A stretch of 64,000 nucleotides of DNA from Novosphingobium sp. HII-3 (GCF_002916655.1 NZ_PPSM01000057.1:1-64000), one strand, 5' to 3'; shown: positions 44,050 through 52,792, counted from the stretch's first letter. Numbers and translations: made by a program. Notes: a model not told the origin generated them from the sequence alone.

Positions 44050-45584
44050 CCCGACTTGCTCCTTCTCAGCTTTCTCATCAAGCGTGTACGCATCAGGTGT
44101 CCTCGTCCACGGAACAAGCCACGTCGCTCCATGGGCTCGAACATTTCGCCGGGGCGTTCTGGATCAAGCACACCGCTTTCACCAAGTGCTCTTTCAGCTT
44201 CCGACAGCTGTTTCAAGGGGAGGCGTTCGAGATATTTTCTTCCGCTGTGTGCTCCTTCGCGGTTTAAGGCGTCCACCATGGCCGCCATCGATCCATGCCG
44301 TTCGAGCCCGCTGGCGACCTCCTCTTCCGAGATGCCGCAATGCTCGGACAGAAGCCGGAGCCGCAGCCCGGTGATCCGCGCGGGATCGACATGGGCGTTG
44401 GCCGGCCGCCTTATGTCGAGGAACACGTCGCATTCACTGTCGAGGCCCATCGATCGGTTGTTCATGTTCGCAGAGCCGACGCGCAGGATCTCGTCGTCGA
44501 CGATCATCAGCTTGGCGTGGACGTATATCGGTTCCCCGCCAGCGTTGACCGGTGTGTAGATGTGGAAGCGGTTATGGCGATCGGCGACCTGAAGCGTTTT
44601 CACCAGTTCGACACGGGCGGTGTCCATGGCCTTCTGTTCGAGCCAGCCATCCGCTGTCACCGGATTGACGATGAAGAACTCGGGGGGATCGTCCTCTTCC
44701 AGACGCCGGCACATAGCCTCCGCAATCGCGCGGGAGGCGAAGTACTGCGTCTCCGCGTAGATGAACCGCCTGGCCCGGCCGATCTGCTCGACGAACAGCC
44801 GCTCGATTTCCCGGACTTCCGGACACTTGCCGTATTCGGCCCGTGTCCGTGCTATGCCGATTTCCACATCCTCGAACTCGGCCTTCAGCCCCTCCGGCCA
44901 GGGTGAATGGTTCTGCGGCCGGCAGGGCTCGAGCGCTTCGCCTCCGGCCGTTTTCCACCGGTCCCGCCCGAGTTCGCCCAATGCCGCTGCGACGTCGCCC
45001 TCCAGCATCATCGTCACGTCGTGCCATGGTCCGTACAGCCGTCCCGTGGGGCGTCGCCGCCGCTTGTCATGGGGCAGATGGTCGGACGTGTCCCAGCGGT
45101 CCGACGTCATGTCGATACCGCCACAGGCCGCGACGACATCGTCGATGACAACGATCTTCTGGTGATGGCTGCAGCCGACCGGGTGAGCGGAATCGAACTT
45201 GAAGTCGATCCGGGGATGCTTGGCCCACCGTGCCAGGTCAAACAGCATTGTGCCCCGGAACATGTACTTCACGATGGCGAAGTTCCATTTCAGCACCCGG
45301 ATCTCGAGATCGCGGTTGCGCTTCACCAGCCAGAGCATGAACGATCCGAGCCTCGCCGGAAACTTGCGCCGCCTGCCCGCCTGCCACCACCGCCGACCCG
45401 ACGAGAGCAGGATACGTGAATCGAAGTCCCATCCAATGAGGAAGATGCGCTGCCGCGCCTCCTCCATCGTTTCGCGGATCACTTCGAAGTAGTTGGCCGC
45501 ATCGATAACCACCAGGGCGCGCGACGTCTTCGCAAAGCGCCAGACAGCGGGCGAGGCCCGCTGGTCGCCATCATCATCTGTCAT
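44046..45584 (-). CDS. Phospholipase D-like protein
   Basis: A 512-residue PLD-superfamily protein with two HKD motifs: HHQKIVVIDD with GGIDMTSDRWD and HAKLMIVDDEILRVGSANMNNRS. Intact HxKxxxxD pairs point to an active phosphotransferase or hydrolase, as in cardiolipin-synthase/PLD enzymes. The long insert between the motifs and the absence of a transmembrane anchor resemble cytoplasmic or periplasmic PLD enzymes. Start ATG at 45584 is preferred over an ATG 8 codons upstream. It is coupled to folE, with no obvious functional link. Confidence 0.87.
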   Translation of the reverse strand: MTDDDGDQRASPAVWRFAKTSRALVVIDAANYFEVIRETMEEARQRIFLIGWDFDSRILLSSGRRWWQAGRRRKFPARLGSFMLWLVKRNRDLEIRVLKWNFAIVKYMFRGTMLFDLARWAKHPRIDFKFDSAHPVGCSHHQKIVVIDDVVAACGGIDMTSDRWDTSDHLPHDKRRRRPTGRLYGPWHDVTMMLEGDVAAALGELGRDRWKTAGGEALEPCRPQNHSPWPEGLKAEFEDVEIGIARTRAEYGKCPEVREIERLFVEQIGRARRFIYAETQYFASRAIAEAMCRRLEEDDPPEFFIVNPVTADGWLEQKAMDTARVELVKTLQVADRHNRFHIYTPVNAGGEPIYVHAKLMIVDDEILRVGSANMNNRSMGLDSECDVFLDIRRPANAHVDPARITGLRLRLLSEHCGISEEEVASGLERHGSMAAMVDALNREGAHSGRKYLERLPLKQLSEAERALGESGVLDPERPGEMFEPMERRGLFRGRGHLMRTRLMRKLRRSKSG

Positions 45585-46011
45585 CACGTCTGTCTTACCT
45601 TCCACCACCCTCGATCAAGCCATGAGCCGCAGGTATGTTCCGTCAGACCCCGGCGCTCCGCGCGCGCGGGTTTGCCGTGCATCGAGCGGGAGGAAGACTT
45701 CCAACAGTCATCCCAAAAGATCGCCACAGCCCACGCAGGTGCGGTGCAACCGTGTTTTTTCCACAGATGAAAGTCGCTTCGCCGTGCCAAGAGGGCAGCC
45801 TGTCCCTTGTTTTCGCAACCGTTCACCTCCCGCTGTTTTTGCCTGCTTATAGTCGCAGACCGCCCGACGCCGTGAGCGAGACGCTTGTTCCGGCTCTCCA
45901 CGCAATGTGGATGCGGCGGTCTGATCCCGGTTCGCCGGATCGCCTTTGATGCCCCAACAGGGGCTTGTTCCGGAGTCGTCCTCCCACGGCTCCGCCAACA
46001 AGGAGTACGCC
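45585..46011. other. 427-bp intergenic region
   Basis: No gene or RNA is recognised between the phospholipase D-like gene and the secreted-protein gene. It probably holds the divergent promoters of these two. A TATAGT hexamer occurs at 45849-45854 but a good matching -35 is not obvious. Confidence 0.4.
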
Positions 46012-46626
46012 ATGAAAAAGACCCTTATCACTGCCGCACTTGCGGCAGCCGCTCTTGCTCCCGCTGCCGTGATGGCGCAGGCCGCTCCGGCAGCCGCGCC
46101 CGCTGCTTCCGCAACGGCAGCGGCAGCGGCCAATCCGACCGTCGGAGCGAAGGTGTTCGATGCTTCGGGCGCAGAAGTCGGCACGGTGGAAGCCGTTCAG
46201 GGCGATATTGTCACCGTGTCCACCGGAACGGCCCGCGCCGGGCTTCCCAAGAACGCATTCGTCATGCGCGACAAGGGGCTCACCATCGGCATGACCAAGG
46301 CTGAACTGGAATCGGCGGTGAACGGCGCCAGCGCCGAGAACAACGCCAAGAAGGACGCGGCGCTTGTCGCCGACGCTCCGGTCAAGAGCAGCGACGGCAT
46401 CGTTCTGGGCACCGTCAGCAAGGTCGAAGGCGACAACGTCATCGTCCAGCTGAGCAGTGGATCGGCGGCACAGCTCAAGAAGAGCTATTTCGGCCTTGCC
46501 GCTGACGGTTCGCTTGCCCTCGGCATGACGGCTGCGGCCTTTGCAGAAGCCACCCAGTCGACCGCTGCCGCGCAGCCGGCAGCCGGCACCGGCACGGCCG
46601 CCCCCACTGCCACCGCAGGGCAGTAA
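46012..46626 (+). CDS. Secreted protein with duplicated domain (204 aa)
   Basis: The signal peptide MKKTLITAALAAAALAPAAV (cleavage near AMA/QAA) is followed by an alanine-rich linker and two similar beta-rich repeats. Repeat one has VFDASGAEVGTVEAVQGDIV and GLTIGMTKAELESAV; repeat two has KSSDGIVLGTVSKVEGDNVI and GSLALGMTAAAFAEAT. The VGTVxxVxGDxV unit resembles PRC-barrel-like strands. Start is at 46012 with AAGGAG ribosome binding site 6 bases upstream. A periplasmic or surface role is likely but unknown. Confidence 0.75.
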   Translation: MKKTLITAALAAAALAPAAVMAQAAPAAAPAASATAAAAANPTVGAKVFDASGAEVGTVEAVQGDIVTVSTGTARAGLPKNAFVMRDKGLTIGMTKAELESAVNGASAENNAKKDAALVADAPVKSSDGIVLGTVSKVEGDNVIVQLSSGSAAQLKKSYFGLAADGSLALGMTAAAFAEATQSTAAAQPAAGTGTAAPTATAGQ

Positions 46627-46657
46627 CACGGGGCACGCGCCCGTTCGATAGGCGCGC

Positions 46658-46695
46658 AAACGGGTTGGGTGCAGCAGCATCCAACCCGTTTTTTT
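46658..46695 (+). terminator. Intrinsic terminator of the secreted-protein gene
   Basis: AACGGGTTGG pairs with CCAACCCGTT, closing a loop of about a dozen bases, and seven T residues follow. Located 31 bp after the stop. Confidence 0.9.
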
Positions 46696-46723
46696 ATGCG
46701 GTGGGCAGAGAAGAGCAGAAACG

Positions 46724-46747
46724 AAAAACCCCGCACGAGGCGGGGTT
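46724..46747 (-). terminator. Intrinsic terminator of the tRNA-Arg transcript
   Basis: On the minus strand AACCCCGC, loop CTCGT and GCGGGGTT form a perfect stem followed by TTTTT (46728-46724). It lies 9 bp after the 3' end of the proximal tRNA-Arg gene. Confidence 0.85.
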
Positions 46748-46755
46748 CTTAAAAA

Positions 46756-46832
46756 TGGCGCGCCCGGAACGATTCGAACGTCCGACCCTCAGATTCGTAG
46801 TCTGATGCTCTATCCAGCTGAGCTACGGGCGC
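46756..46832 (-). tRNA. tRNA-Arg (anticodon ACG), copy 1, CCA encoded
   Basis: On the minus strand acceptor GCGCCCG pairs with CGGGCGC. The D-arm is GCTCAGCTGGATAGAGC; anticodon stem CAGA/TCTG carries loop CTACGAA (anticodon ACG). The T-arm has GTTCGAATC, and CCA is encoded (46758-46756). The A34 of the anticodon would become inosine. Confidence 0.96.
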
Positions 46833-46879
46833 GTGCCAATTTTTAACCCAACAGAGCCAAAATCCCCGACAAGGGAGAA

Positions 46880-46956
46880 TGGCGCGCCCGGAACGATTCG
46901 AACGTCCGACCCTCAGATTCGTAGTCTGATGCTCTATCCAGCTGAGCTACGGGCGC
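46880..46956 (-). tRNA. tRNA-Arg (anticodon ACG), copy 2, CCA encoded
   Basis: The 77 bases are identical to the first tRNA-Arg copy, and the tandem spacing is 124 bp. The 47-bp spacer between the copies shows no gene. Both are read leftward into the same terminator, so they probably form one transcript. Confidence 0.96.
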
Positions 46957-47013
46957 GTTGGAGGGCCGCCTCTAGAAGGGGAATCGGAATCGGTCAACGC
47001 CTATCTTCCACAA

Positions 47014-47466
47014 TCAGGCAATTTTTTCAGACTTACGAAGGAAGCCGAGGAGCGCGGCCGCCAGGGGGTAATCCAGCGGCGGCATGGCCATGTCCTTCAA
47101 CGTGGCCGGAGCAGCCCACTGCAGCGCGGCCGCATCCAGCGCGCGCGGGAGTCCTTCCCACCGGGTGCAGGCATAAAGCAGGATGACGATGGGCCTTGCG
47201 CTTGCCCTGCCGGCCGGCGGCCGGGCCTCAGTGTACCCGCTGGCGAAACCCACAGGATGAAGGTCCTCCCGGGCGACTGTCACCCCAAGCTCCTCCTCCA
47301 GTTCACGTGCGAGCGCGTCTTCCGGCCCCTCCCCCGGCTCAACCTTGCCGCCGGGAAATTCCCATAACCCGGCGTGAGCCACGCGTGACGACCGCTGCTG
47401 AATGAGGACACGGCATTCTTCCTCACCAAACGGACGGTCGAGCAGGGCAGCCGCCACCACGATCAT
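47014..47466 (-). CDS. mutT: MutT-type Nudix hydrolase
   Basis: A 150-residue Nudix protein with the box GGKVEPGEGPEDALARELEEELGV in residues about 40-63. MutT hydrolyses 8-oxo-dGTP, preventing A-to-C transversions. The opening VAAALLDRPFGEEECRVLIQQR and the LWEFPGGK entry are typical of MutT rather than of ADP-sugar hydrolases, but substrate specificity is not proven. Start ATG at 47466. Confidence 0.88.
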   Translation of the reverse strand: MIVVAAALLDRPFGEEECRVLIQQRSSRVAHAGLWEFPGGKVEPGEGPEDALARELEEELGVTVAREDLHPVGFASGYTEARPPAGRASARPIVILLYACTRWEGLPRALDAAALQWAAPATLKDMAMPPLDYPLAAALLGFLRKSEKIA

Positions 47467-47561
47467 CAGTTCCGATGGACTTCCCAGCGCCGCCTCCTGC
47501 CTTCACACGTCATTAACTCCTGCGTGCGACTACAGGCTTTTCTACGAAATTGCAGGGTAAG

Positions 47562-47750
47562 ATGCGCCTCAACCGCCTGCTCAGGACTTTGGCCGACAAC
47601 CAGGTAGGCGCGTCCACCGTCGAGTACGGCATGATCCTGGCGTTCATAGTGCTTGCCATCCTCGCCGTGCTCCGGGGCTTTGCCGGTGAGACAGTATCGA
47701 TGTGGGACAACGTCGCCACCCGGTCCTCGGAGGCAATGTCGAAAAACTGA
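47562..47750 (+). CDS. Flp-type pilin (62 aa), first copy
   Basis: A type IVb pilin: cytosolic leader MRLNRLLRTLADNQVG, then the processing motif G/ASTVEYG (cleavage between G and A) and a hydrophobic helix MILAFIVLAILAVLRGF. The mature protein would be about 46 residues. Start at the ATG at 47562; an in-frame ATG lies 4 codons earlier. No tad/cpa assembly genes are in the window. It precedes a second Flp pilin. Confidence 0.8.
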   Translation: MRLNRLLRTLADNQVGASTVEYGMILAFIVLAILAVLRGFAGETVSMWDNVATRSSEAMSKN

Positions 47751-47871
47751 GGCGCAACAGGCTTAAGTCTTTGTCAACGATTGCAGTCTAGAAGGAAGAT
47801 GTCCAAGGCGCAGAAAGAGACTGAAGCGAGGCGGACCGGGTAAACCAAGACTGCTTTTTCAGGAGACCACC

Positions 47872-48042
47872 ATGAAGTTTCTCAACAAGCTGCGCCGTGA
47901 CGAAAAGGGCGCGACCGCCATCGAATACGGCCTGATCGCTGCCCTCATCGCCGTCGCCGCGATTGCCGCCATGCAGGGCATGGGTGGTCAGCTGAAGTCG
48001 ACGTTCAACAAGACCTCCTCGTCGATGGCCGCTACCAACTAA
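47872..48042 (+). CDS. Flp-type pilin (56 aa), second copy
   Basis: This short frame encodes MKFLNKLRRDEKG, then the processing site G/ATAIEYG and the hydrophobic helix LIAALIAVAAIAAMQGMGG. Prepilin peptidase would leave about 43 mature residues. AGGAGACCACC is the ribosome binding site. An intrinsic terminator follows 26 bp after the stop. It is more typical of Flp major pilins than the first copy. Confidence 0.85.
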   Translation: MKFLNKLRRDEKGATAIEYGLIAALIAVAAIAAMQGMGGQLKSTFNKTSSSMAATN

Positions 48043-48067
48043 GCGCTGCGACGACGTTGCCTGACAG

Positions 48068-48096
48068 GGGCGGCAGGGGGTACCTGCCGCCCTTTT
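48068..48096 (+). terminator. Intrinsic terminator of the Flp pilin genes
   Basis: GGGCGGCAGG and CCTGCCGCCC form a 10-bp perfect stem, followed by TTTT. Confidence 0.88.
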
Positions 48097-48127
48097 CGTT
48101 TGTGCTCGGCTCGCGTCCGGTGCTGCC

Positions 48128-49609
48128 TCAATACGTGACCAGCTTGACCTTCTGCCCCGGCGTGAGTGTCGCATTCGCCTGAAGTCCGTTGAGGACCAGG
48201 AACCGCTCCGTCGCTGCATCGGTATAGGCCATCCGTGCAGCCAGGGAGCGCACCGTATCGCCCTGCTTCACCGTTACGACCCTGAGCAGCCGAGGCTTCA
48301 CGTTGCCGCCTTCTGCCGCCGTGATCCGCCGCAATGAGCGAAACATGGGCGTGAACACCTCCGCGCCGCCAGCCTGCGCCAGCGCGACGAAATGATAGGC
48401 TTGCCCGTTACCGAAATCGTAGGCGAAGACGACCAGGTCGACCGTGCCGCTGGATGATTGCACGCGCGAGATGCCATAGGCTGCGGTGAGGCCGTTCACG
48501 GTGGTGCGTTCGATCGAGGACGGCGTGATCCGGGTCTGATTCGATTCGGTCAGTCCGGCGAATACATTCGTGATATAAGCATCGAGACCGCCGGTGAGCT
48601 TCCCGCCCGAGAACTGCGCTTTGCCCGAAGAGCCACTGATCGTCACCGCGCTCGTACCGTTCACCATGAAGAACCCGTCAGGCGCTTCGAAGGCGAAGCG
48701 CAGCGTAGGATGCGTGAACCTGCGCCCATCCACCACGCCCTGCTTCGGATCATCCCCGTAGACAAGACCGTCGATGCCCGAGAGGAAGCCGTCGCGGTTG
48801 GTCATCCCGGTGGCGGTTGACCCGGCATAAGTCATTGCCGAACGGACGCGCGAGGCGGGATCCGGGTGCGTGGAGGCCCACTCCGGCGTCTGGCTGGTGC
48901 TGCCACGAAGCTGCGCTTCCAGCGCATTCTGCCTTGCGAGGCTCTCAAGCACGCTGGACATCGCGCGCGGATCGTACCCGGCGCGCTTCAAATACGTGAT
49001 GCCGAGCTGGTCTGCCTGCAGTTCCTGCGAACGCGAGAACTTCAGCGTCAGGAGCTGCGATCCTTGCGAGAAGATCCTTTGCCCCAGCTGCCCGAAAGCA
49101 TTGTCGCCTAAGACCGCGCCCGCGAGCACCGACCCGAGCACGCCGAGGATCTGATTGCGCTGCGCCGTCTTCTGCCGCTGCGCCGAATGGCGAGCCGCGA
49201 CGTGGCCCACTTCATGGCCCAGCACCCCCGCCAGTTCGGCCTCGTTGTTCATCAGCGCTGTAAGTTGGCGCGTGACGTAGACATAGCCCCCGGGGATGGC
49301 GAAGGCGTTGTTCACCGGAGAGTTCAGCAGAGTGACGGTGAAGTCACCCGCCGCGTTCGACAGTCCCGACTGGACGGCGATCCGCTTGCCGACCTGCGAG
49401 ACGTAGTTTGCCTGGCTGCCGGTCAGCGCCCCGCCGAACTCCGCCAGCAGTTCCGGATGCGCCTGCGCACCCTGGGACTTGTCCGCCGCGCTTATGGCAT
49501 AGACTTTGGGCGCCCGGGACGACTGCGCGCCCAGGGGTACAGGGCCGGTGACAAGGAAGGTCAAGGCGCCAAGAGCAGCCGTCGTTCGCAGCGTACGTTT
49601 CCAGTTCAT
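48128..49609 (-). CDS. M48-type metalloprotease with C-terminal LysM-like domain
   Basis: The 493-residue protein has a signal peptide/TM start (MNWKRTLRTTAALGALTFLV), the M48 zinc motif HEVGH near residue 133 with a downstream conserved region RSQELQADQLGITYLKRAG (glutamate ligand), and a C-terminal RVVTVKQGDTVRSLAARM...LTPGQKVKLV domain that resembles LysM. This matches periplasmic M48 proteases of the BepA/YfgC type that act in outer-membrane protein quality control. Start at 49609 is chosen because the longer frame adds 26 residues without a signal. Confidence 0.87.
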   Translation of the reverse strand: MNWKRTLRTTAALGALTFLVTGPVPLGAQSSRAPKVYAISAADKSQGAQAHPELLAEFGGALTGSQANYVSQVGKRIAVQSGLSNAAGDFTVTLLNSPVNNAFAIPGGYVYVTRQLTALMNNEAELAGVLGHEVGHVAARHSAQRQKTAQRNQILGVLGSVLAGAVLGDNAFGQLGQRIFSQGSQLLTLKFSRSQELQADQLGITYLKRAGYDPRAMSSVLESLARQNALEAQLRGSTSQTPEWASTHPDPASRVRSAMTYAGSTATGMTNRDGFLSGIDGLVYGDDPKQGVVDGRRFTHPTLRFAFEAPDGFFMVNGTSAVTISGSSGKAQFSGGKLTGGLDAYITNVFAGLTESNQTRITPSSIERTTVNGLTAAYGISRVQSSSGTVDLVVFAYDFGNGQAYHFVALAQAGGAEVFTPMFRSLRRITAAEGGNVKPRLLRVVTVKQGDTVRSLAARMAYTDAATERFLVLNGLQANATLTPGQKVKLVTY

Positions 49610-49718
49610 GCCCAGATGTCCCCTTTTGCTCCTGCAGCCTGCGGCCAAACGTTGCGTCAGCGTCATGGCGGTCGAAACGAAGCACATCGAAGCCTTGTTC
49701 CCTCAGCGGCTTCCGCTC

Positions 49719-50621
49719 TTATGCCGCTGCGCCGGGCCGAGCGAGAGGATGACGCAGGTTGACCAGTTCGACGAGGCGCGCGCTGTCCACATGCGTATAG
49801 ATCTGCGTCGTCGCGATGTCGGCGTGCCCCAGCATCATCTGCAGCACCCGCAGGTCCGCGCCCCCTTCCAGCAGGTGCGTGGCGAAGGCGTGCCGCAGGA
49901 CGTGCGGAGAAACCCGCTCCGGCGGCAGTCCCGCCCTGAGCGCCAGTTCGCGCAACAGCTGAAAAAGCCGAACGCGCGTGAGGTGGCCGCTGGCCCCAGT
50001 GGAAGGGAAGAGGAAGCGCGATTTGTCTCGGCTCTTACCAGCCCTCACGTCCAGCCAGCGCGAGAGTGCCGCGCGGGCGCGCGTGCTTACCGGCACCATC
50101 CGTTGCTGCCCACCCTTGCCGTCGACATGCAGGAACGGAGCGTCTCTTGGAACGGCGGAGAGCGGAAGGGACACCAGTTCCGTGGCCCGCAAGCCTGAAC
50201 CGTAGAGCATTTCCAGCAGCGTCAGCAGCCGAATCGCTTCCGGTCGGCCGCTTGCCGCCTCTTCGTCGGCCCGTGCAAGGAAACGCTCGACCTCGTCGCG
50301 GCTGAGCAGTCGGGGCAAGGGGCGCTGTGTCCGGGGGCGTGGAAGCGCACCGGAGGGATCATCGTCGCGCAGTCCCTCATCGACCAGAAAGCCGTAGAAC
50401 TGCCTCAGCGCAGAGCAGCGGCGAGCAAGACTCGACGGAGCCAGTGCGGCCCAGGCGGCCCCCAGCTCCTCCAGCGCTTCCGCATCCGCACCGGCGAGGT
50501 TTCCAAGCGCTTCCTGCGCGGCGGTTAGATCACGCCGGTATGCCGCAAGCGTGTTGGCCGCCGCGCCCCGCTCCGCCGCCAGCATCGCGAGGAAGCGCCC
50601 GGCAGGATCGAGGTCGGCCAT
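49719..50621 (-). CDS. xerD: Site-specific recombinase XerD
   Basis: XerD with XerC resolves chromosome dimers at dif. The 300-residue protein has a core-binding N-terminal domain (FLAMLAAERGAAANTLAAYRRDL) and catalytic residues: GLRATELVSL (Arg), HVLRHAFATHLLEGG (HxxR), GHADIATTQIYTHV (His and Tyr nucleophile). XerD is preferred over XerC because of its position before aroK and the LGHADIATTQIYTHV motif, but the two are close paralogues. Confidence 0.9.
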   Translation of the reverse strand: MADLDPAGRFLAMLAAERGAAANTLAAYRRDLTAAQEALGNLAGADAEALEELGAAWAALAPSSLARRCSALRQFYGFLVDEGLRDDDPSGALPRPRTQRPLPRLLSRDEVERFLARADEEAASGRPEAIRLLTLLEMLYGSGLRATELVSLPLSAVPRDAPFLHVDGKGGQQRMVPVSTRARAALSRWLDVRAGKSRDKSRFLFPSTGASGHLTRVRLFQLLRELALRAGLPPERVSPHVLRHAFATHLLEGGADLRVLQMMLGHADIATTQIYTHVDSARLVELVNLRHPLARPGAAA

Positions 50622-50639
50622 TCAGCGTGCCCCCGCCGC

Positions 50640-52541
50640 TCAGACGCGCGCGACCGCCTCGGCGGCAATCATGCGCGCCTCCGCCTCCAGGCCGACCGAC
50701 CGCAGGGCCGAAACGATATGATAGAGGTAGCGCGGCGTCATGCGCTGCCAGCTTTCGCCCTGCATGCCGAAGGCGGCCAGGAGGACCACGGTCGCCTCAT
50801 CGCCCCGGCCCGCAGCGCTTTCGATCGCCTCAGTCCAGCGCGTGGAACCGCCCATGTTCATGCCCGCGTCCCGCGCAATGCGTTCCGCCGTGTCCCGATC
50901 AAGGCGGTCGAGACCGGCAAGACCCGCAGCGAGCAAGGTGGAACGGCGGCTGTCGGCGCTGTCGTCCTCCTTGACGAAAGTGTCGATCGCGCCGCCATCC
51001 AACGCAGCAACCCGCCCGGGAGCAGCAAGCACCAACATGCCCCATGCACGCGATCCCGCCTCGACCACCCTCGACCAGCGCAGCGCGTTGGCGTCGTACC
51101 CGGCGGCCAGCATGGAGGCGATCAGCAGCGGCGCGCTGTCGGTCAGTTCCGCGCTCGGCGCCACCCGGGCCGCAGCGGCAGCCGTAAGAACCTGGCGACC
51201 GTACTGCGAAGGCCCTTTCACGTTCCACAGGCTCTTCATCGCCGTCAGACGTGCCGCGGCATCCTGCTGGACGTAGGCGTCGCGCAGCGCTTCCGCACGC
51301 TCCTGCCACTCGCCCGTGACGTACGGATCCGCGTAGATCTGTGAGTACAGGTCCACCATCGCCGCATTCGAGAGCACGCCTTCAGCGGCCGCCCGATCGG
51401 CAGCCGCCGCGCGGCGCGTCAGGCTCACCATGGGGGCAAGCGCTGTAGCGAAGTCGTAGGACGGGCCGGCCTGCGCCATCAACGCCGCCGGCGGCTCCAG
51501 CCCGGTGCCGATGGCTAGGCCATACCGCCACGGCGTCATCGTGGTGACCTTGTCCCACTCGATCGTCACCGCCCGGCGCGCCTTTCCGGCGGCGCCGGCG
51601 TATTTCTGCGCCAGAAGAAGATCGATCTGATCCATCTTTCCGCGGATCCGGTCCCGCTCCAGCCGCGCGATCGCGGCCGTGCTGTTGCCGCGGAAAGCCT
51701 CGCAGATCGTGCGCGACGTGTTCCACGCCGCGTCATCCCGCATCGAGCCGTGGGACGCCATGACCGGGCACAGGCCTGTGAAGTCCGCCGTTCGTGCGTA
51801 GACATCGAACGCGAGGGTGCCGAACGCGGGGCTGTAATCCGCGATATCGAGATCCTGCAACACCGCGCGCGCCGCGTCTGTCTCACCCATTCGCAACAGC
51901 AGGCCGACACGAAGCGCAACGAAGTCCGCGCCGCTCATACCGCTCGGGGGATTGAGCCGGGAGGCGAGCGCGCGACGCAGGAGGATGTGTCCCCACCGCG
52001 AGACGAGCTGCCCGCGATTGCCCAGAAGAGCCACCCGGATCAACGCGCCGTTCTGACCGCGCAGCGAATCCATCGGCAGGCCGCCTTCCTGCGCATCGAT
52101 CAGACCCGCCTCATCGGGCGTGCGGCGGACGCCGGGCGGCATGTCTATCAGGACCTTGGTGCCCAGAAGCGCCTCGAAGTCTTCCGGCGACATCCGCTCG
52201 AGCTCTTCCAGTGAGGGAATTCGCTGGAGCGCACCTTCCGGAGGCTTCGATGCGGACACGACCGCTGCAGGAGCAGATGTGGCGGCCGGAATCGGCTGGA
52301 CAACCGGGGTCGACGTGGCCGCCACGCGCGGGGCGGCCGAAGCCGCAGCGGCGGGCGTGGCAGCCGCACGCGGGGCTGGGCGGCTGGGCGCGGGGCGAGG
52401 CGTCGGCCGGGGAGAGGCGGAACGCGAGGGCGCCGGCTCGTCGAACATCTTGGGAAGAAGCGATTCGGGACTGTCCTGCGCCACCGCCCAGACCGAGGTG
52501 AGGGCCAGCGAAGCTCCCGCCAGCAGAACGATCCGCCTCAC
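50640..52541 (-). CDS. Secreted proline-rich hypothetical protein (633 aa)
   Basis: The protein has a signal peptide (MRRIVLLAGASLALTSVWAVA/QDS) and a low-complexity Pro/Ala/Arg-rich segment at about residues 35-100. A long alpha-helical remainder has LRVGLLLRMGETDAARAVLQDLDIADY and similar helical-hairpin units that could be tetratricopeptide-like repeats. No enzyme motif is visible. It is in an operon with a 65-residue one-helix membrane protein, its ATG overlapping that gene's stop, and is divergent from aroK. It is not a family I can name. Confidence 0.7.
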   Translation of the reverse strand: MRRIVLLAGASLALTSVWAVAQDSPESLLPKMFDEPAPSRSASPRPTPRPAPSRPAPRAAATPAAAASAAPRVAATSTPVVQPIPAATSAPAAVVSASKPPEGALQRIPSLEELERMSPEDFEALLGTKVLIDMPPGVRRTPDEAGLIDAQEGGLPMDSLRGQNGALIRVALLGNRGQLVSRWGHILLRRALASRLNPPSGMSGADFVALRVGLLLRMGETDAARAVLQDLDIADYSPAFGTLAFDVYARTADFTGLCPVMASHGSMRDDAAWNTSRTICEAFRGNSTAAIARLERDRIRGKMDQIDLLLAQKYAGAAGKARRAVTIEWDKVTTMTPWRYGLAIGTGLEPPAALMAQAGPSYDFATALAPMVSLTRRAAAADRAAAEGVLSNAAMVDLYSQIYADPYVTGEWQERAEALRDAYVQQDAAARLTAMKSLWNVKGPSQYGRQVLTAAAAARVAPSAELTDSAPLLIASMLAAGYDANALRWSRVVEAGSRAWGMLVLAAPGRVAALDGGAIDTFVKEDDSADSRRSTLLAAGLAGLDRLDRDTAERIARDAGMNMGGSTRWTEAIESAAGRGDEATVVLLAAFGMQGESWQRMTPRYLYHIVSALRSVGLEAEARMIAAEAVARV

Positions 52542-52735
52542 TTTGCCTGCTCCCCAGACGGCCGGGCGGCCGGCACTTCGGGCACGGGCACGGAAATGGT
52601 CTGATCCACCACGGGCTCCACGCCTGCATCGTACCAGGCCGCGGTGCCGAGTGCGAGGAGTGACAGCAGAACGACGATGGCTACTGCTCCTCCGAGCGGG
52701 AGCTTCCGCCCGGGCCTACGCGTACCGATGTTCAC
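52538..52735 (-). CDS. Small single-TM membrane protein (65 aa)
   Basis: GTG start at 52735 after an AAGGAAGGCGA-type ribosome binding site; the earlier ATG at 52804 overlaps aroK's likely start and reads through basic non-helical sequence. The 65-residue product has a cytosolic basic tail (NIGTRRPGRKLPLG), one TM helix (GAVAIVVLLSLLALGTAAW) and a short periplasmic end (VEPVVDQTISVPVPEVPA). Its stop overlaps the start of the 633-residue gene (ATGA), so they are coupled and may interact. Confidence 0.6.
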   Translation of the reverse strand: MNIGTRRPGRKLPLGGAVAIVVLLSLLALGTAAWYDAGVEPVVDQTISVPVPEVPAARPSGEQAK

Positions 52736-52792
52736 TCGCCTTCCTTCACCATGCTTGCGCTGCGACCTAGCGCAACTATAGGCGATGGGGCA

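Noticed and set aside
45585..45901. 105-residue minus frame between the PLD-like and secreted-protein genes
   Set aside because: It has no motif and overlaps the probable promoter region of the phospholipase gene. It is treated as intergenic.
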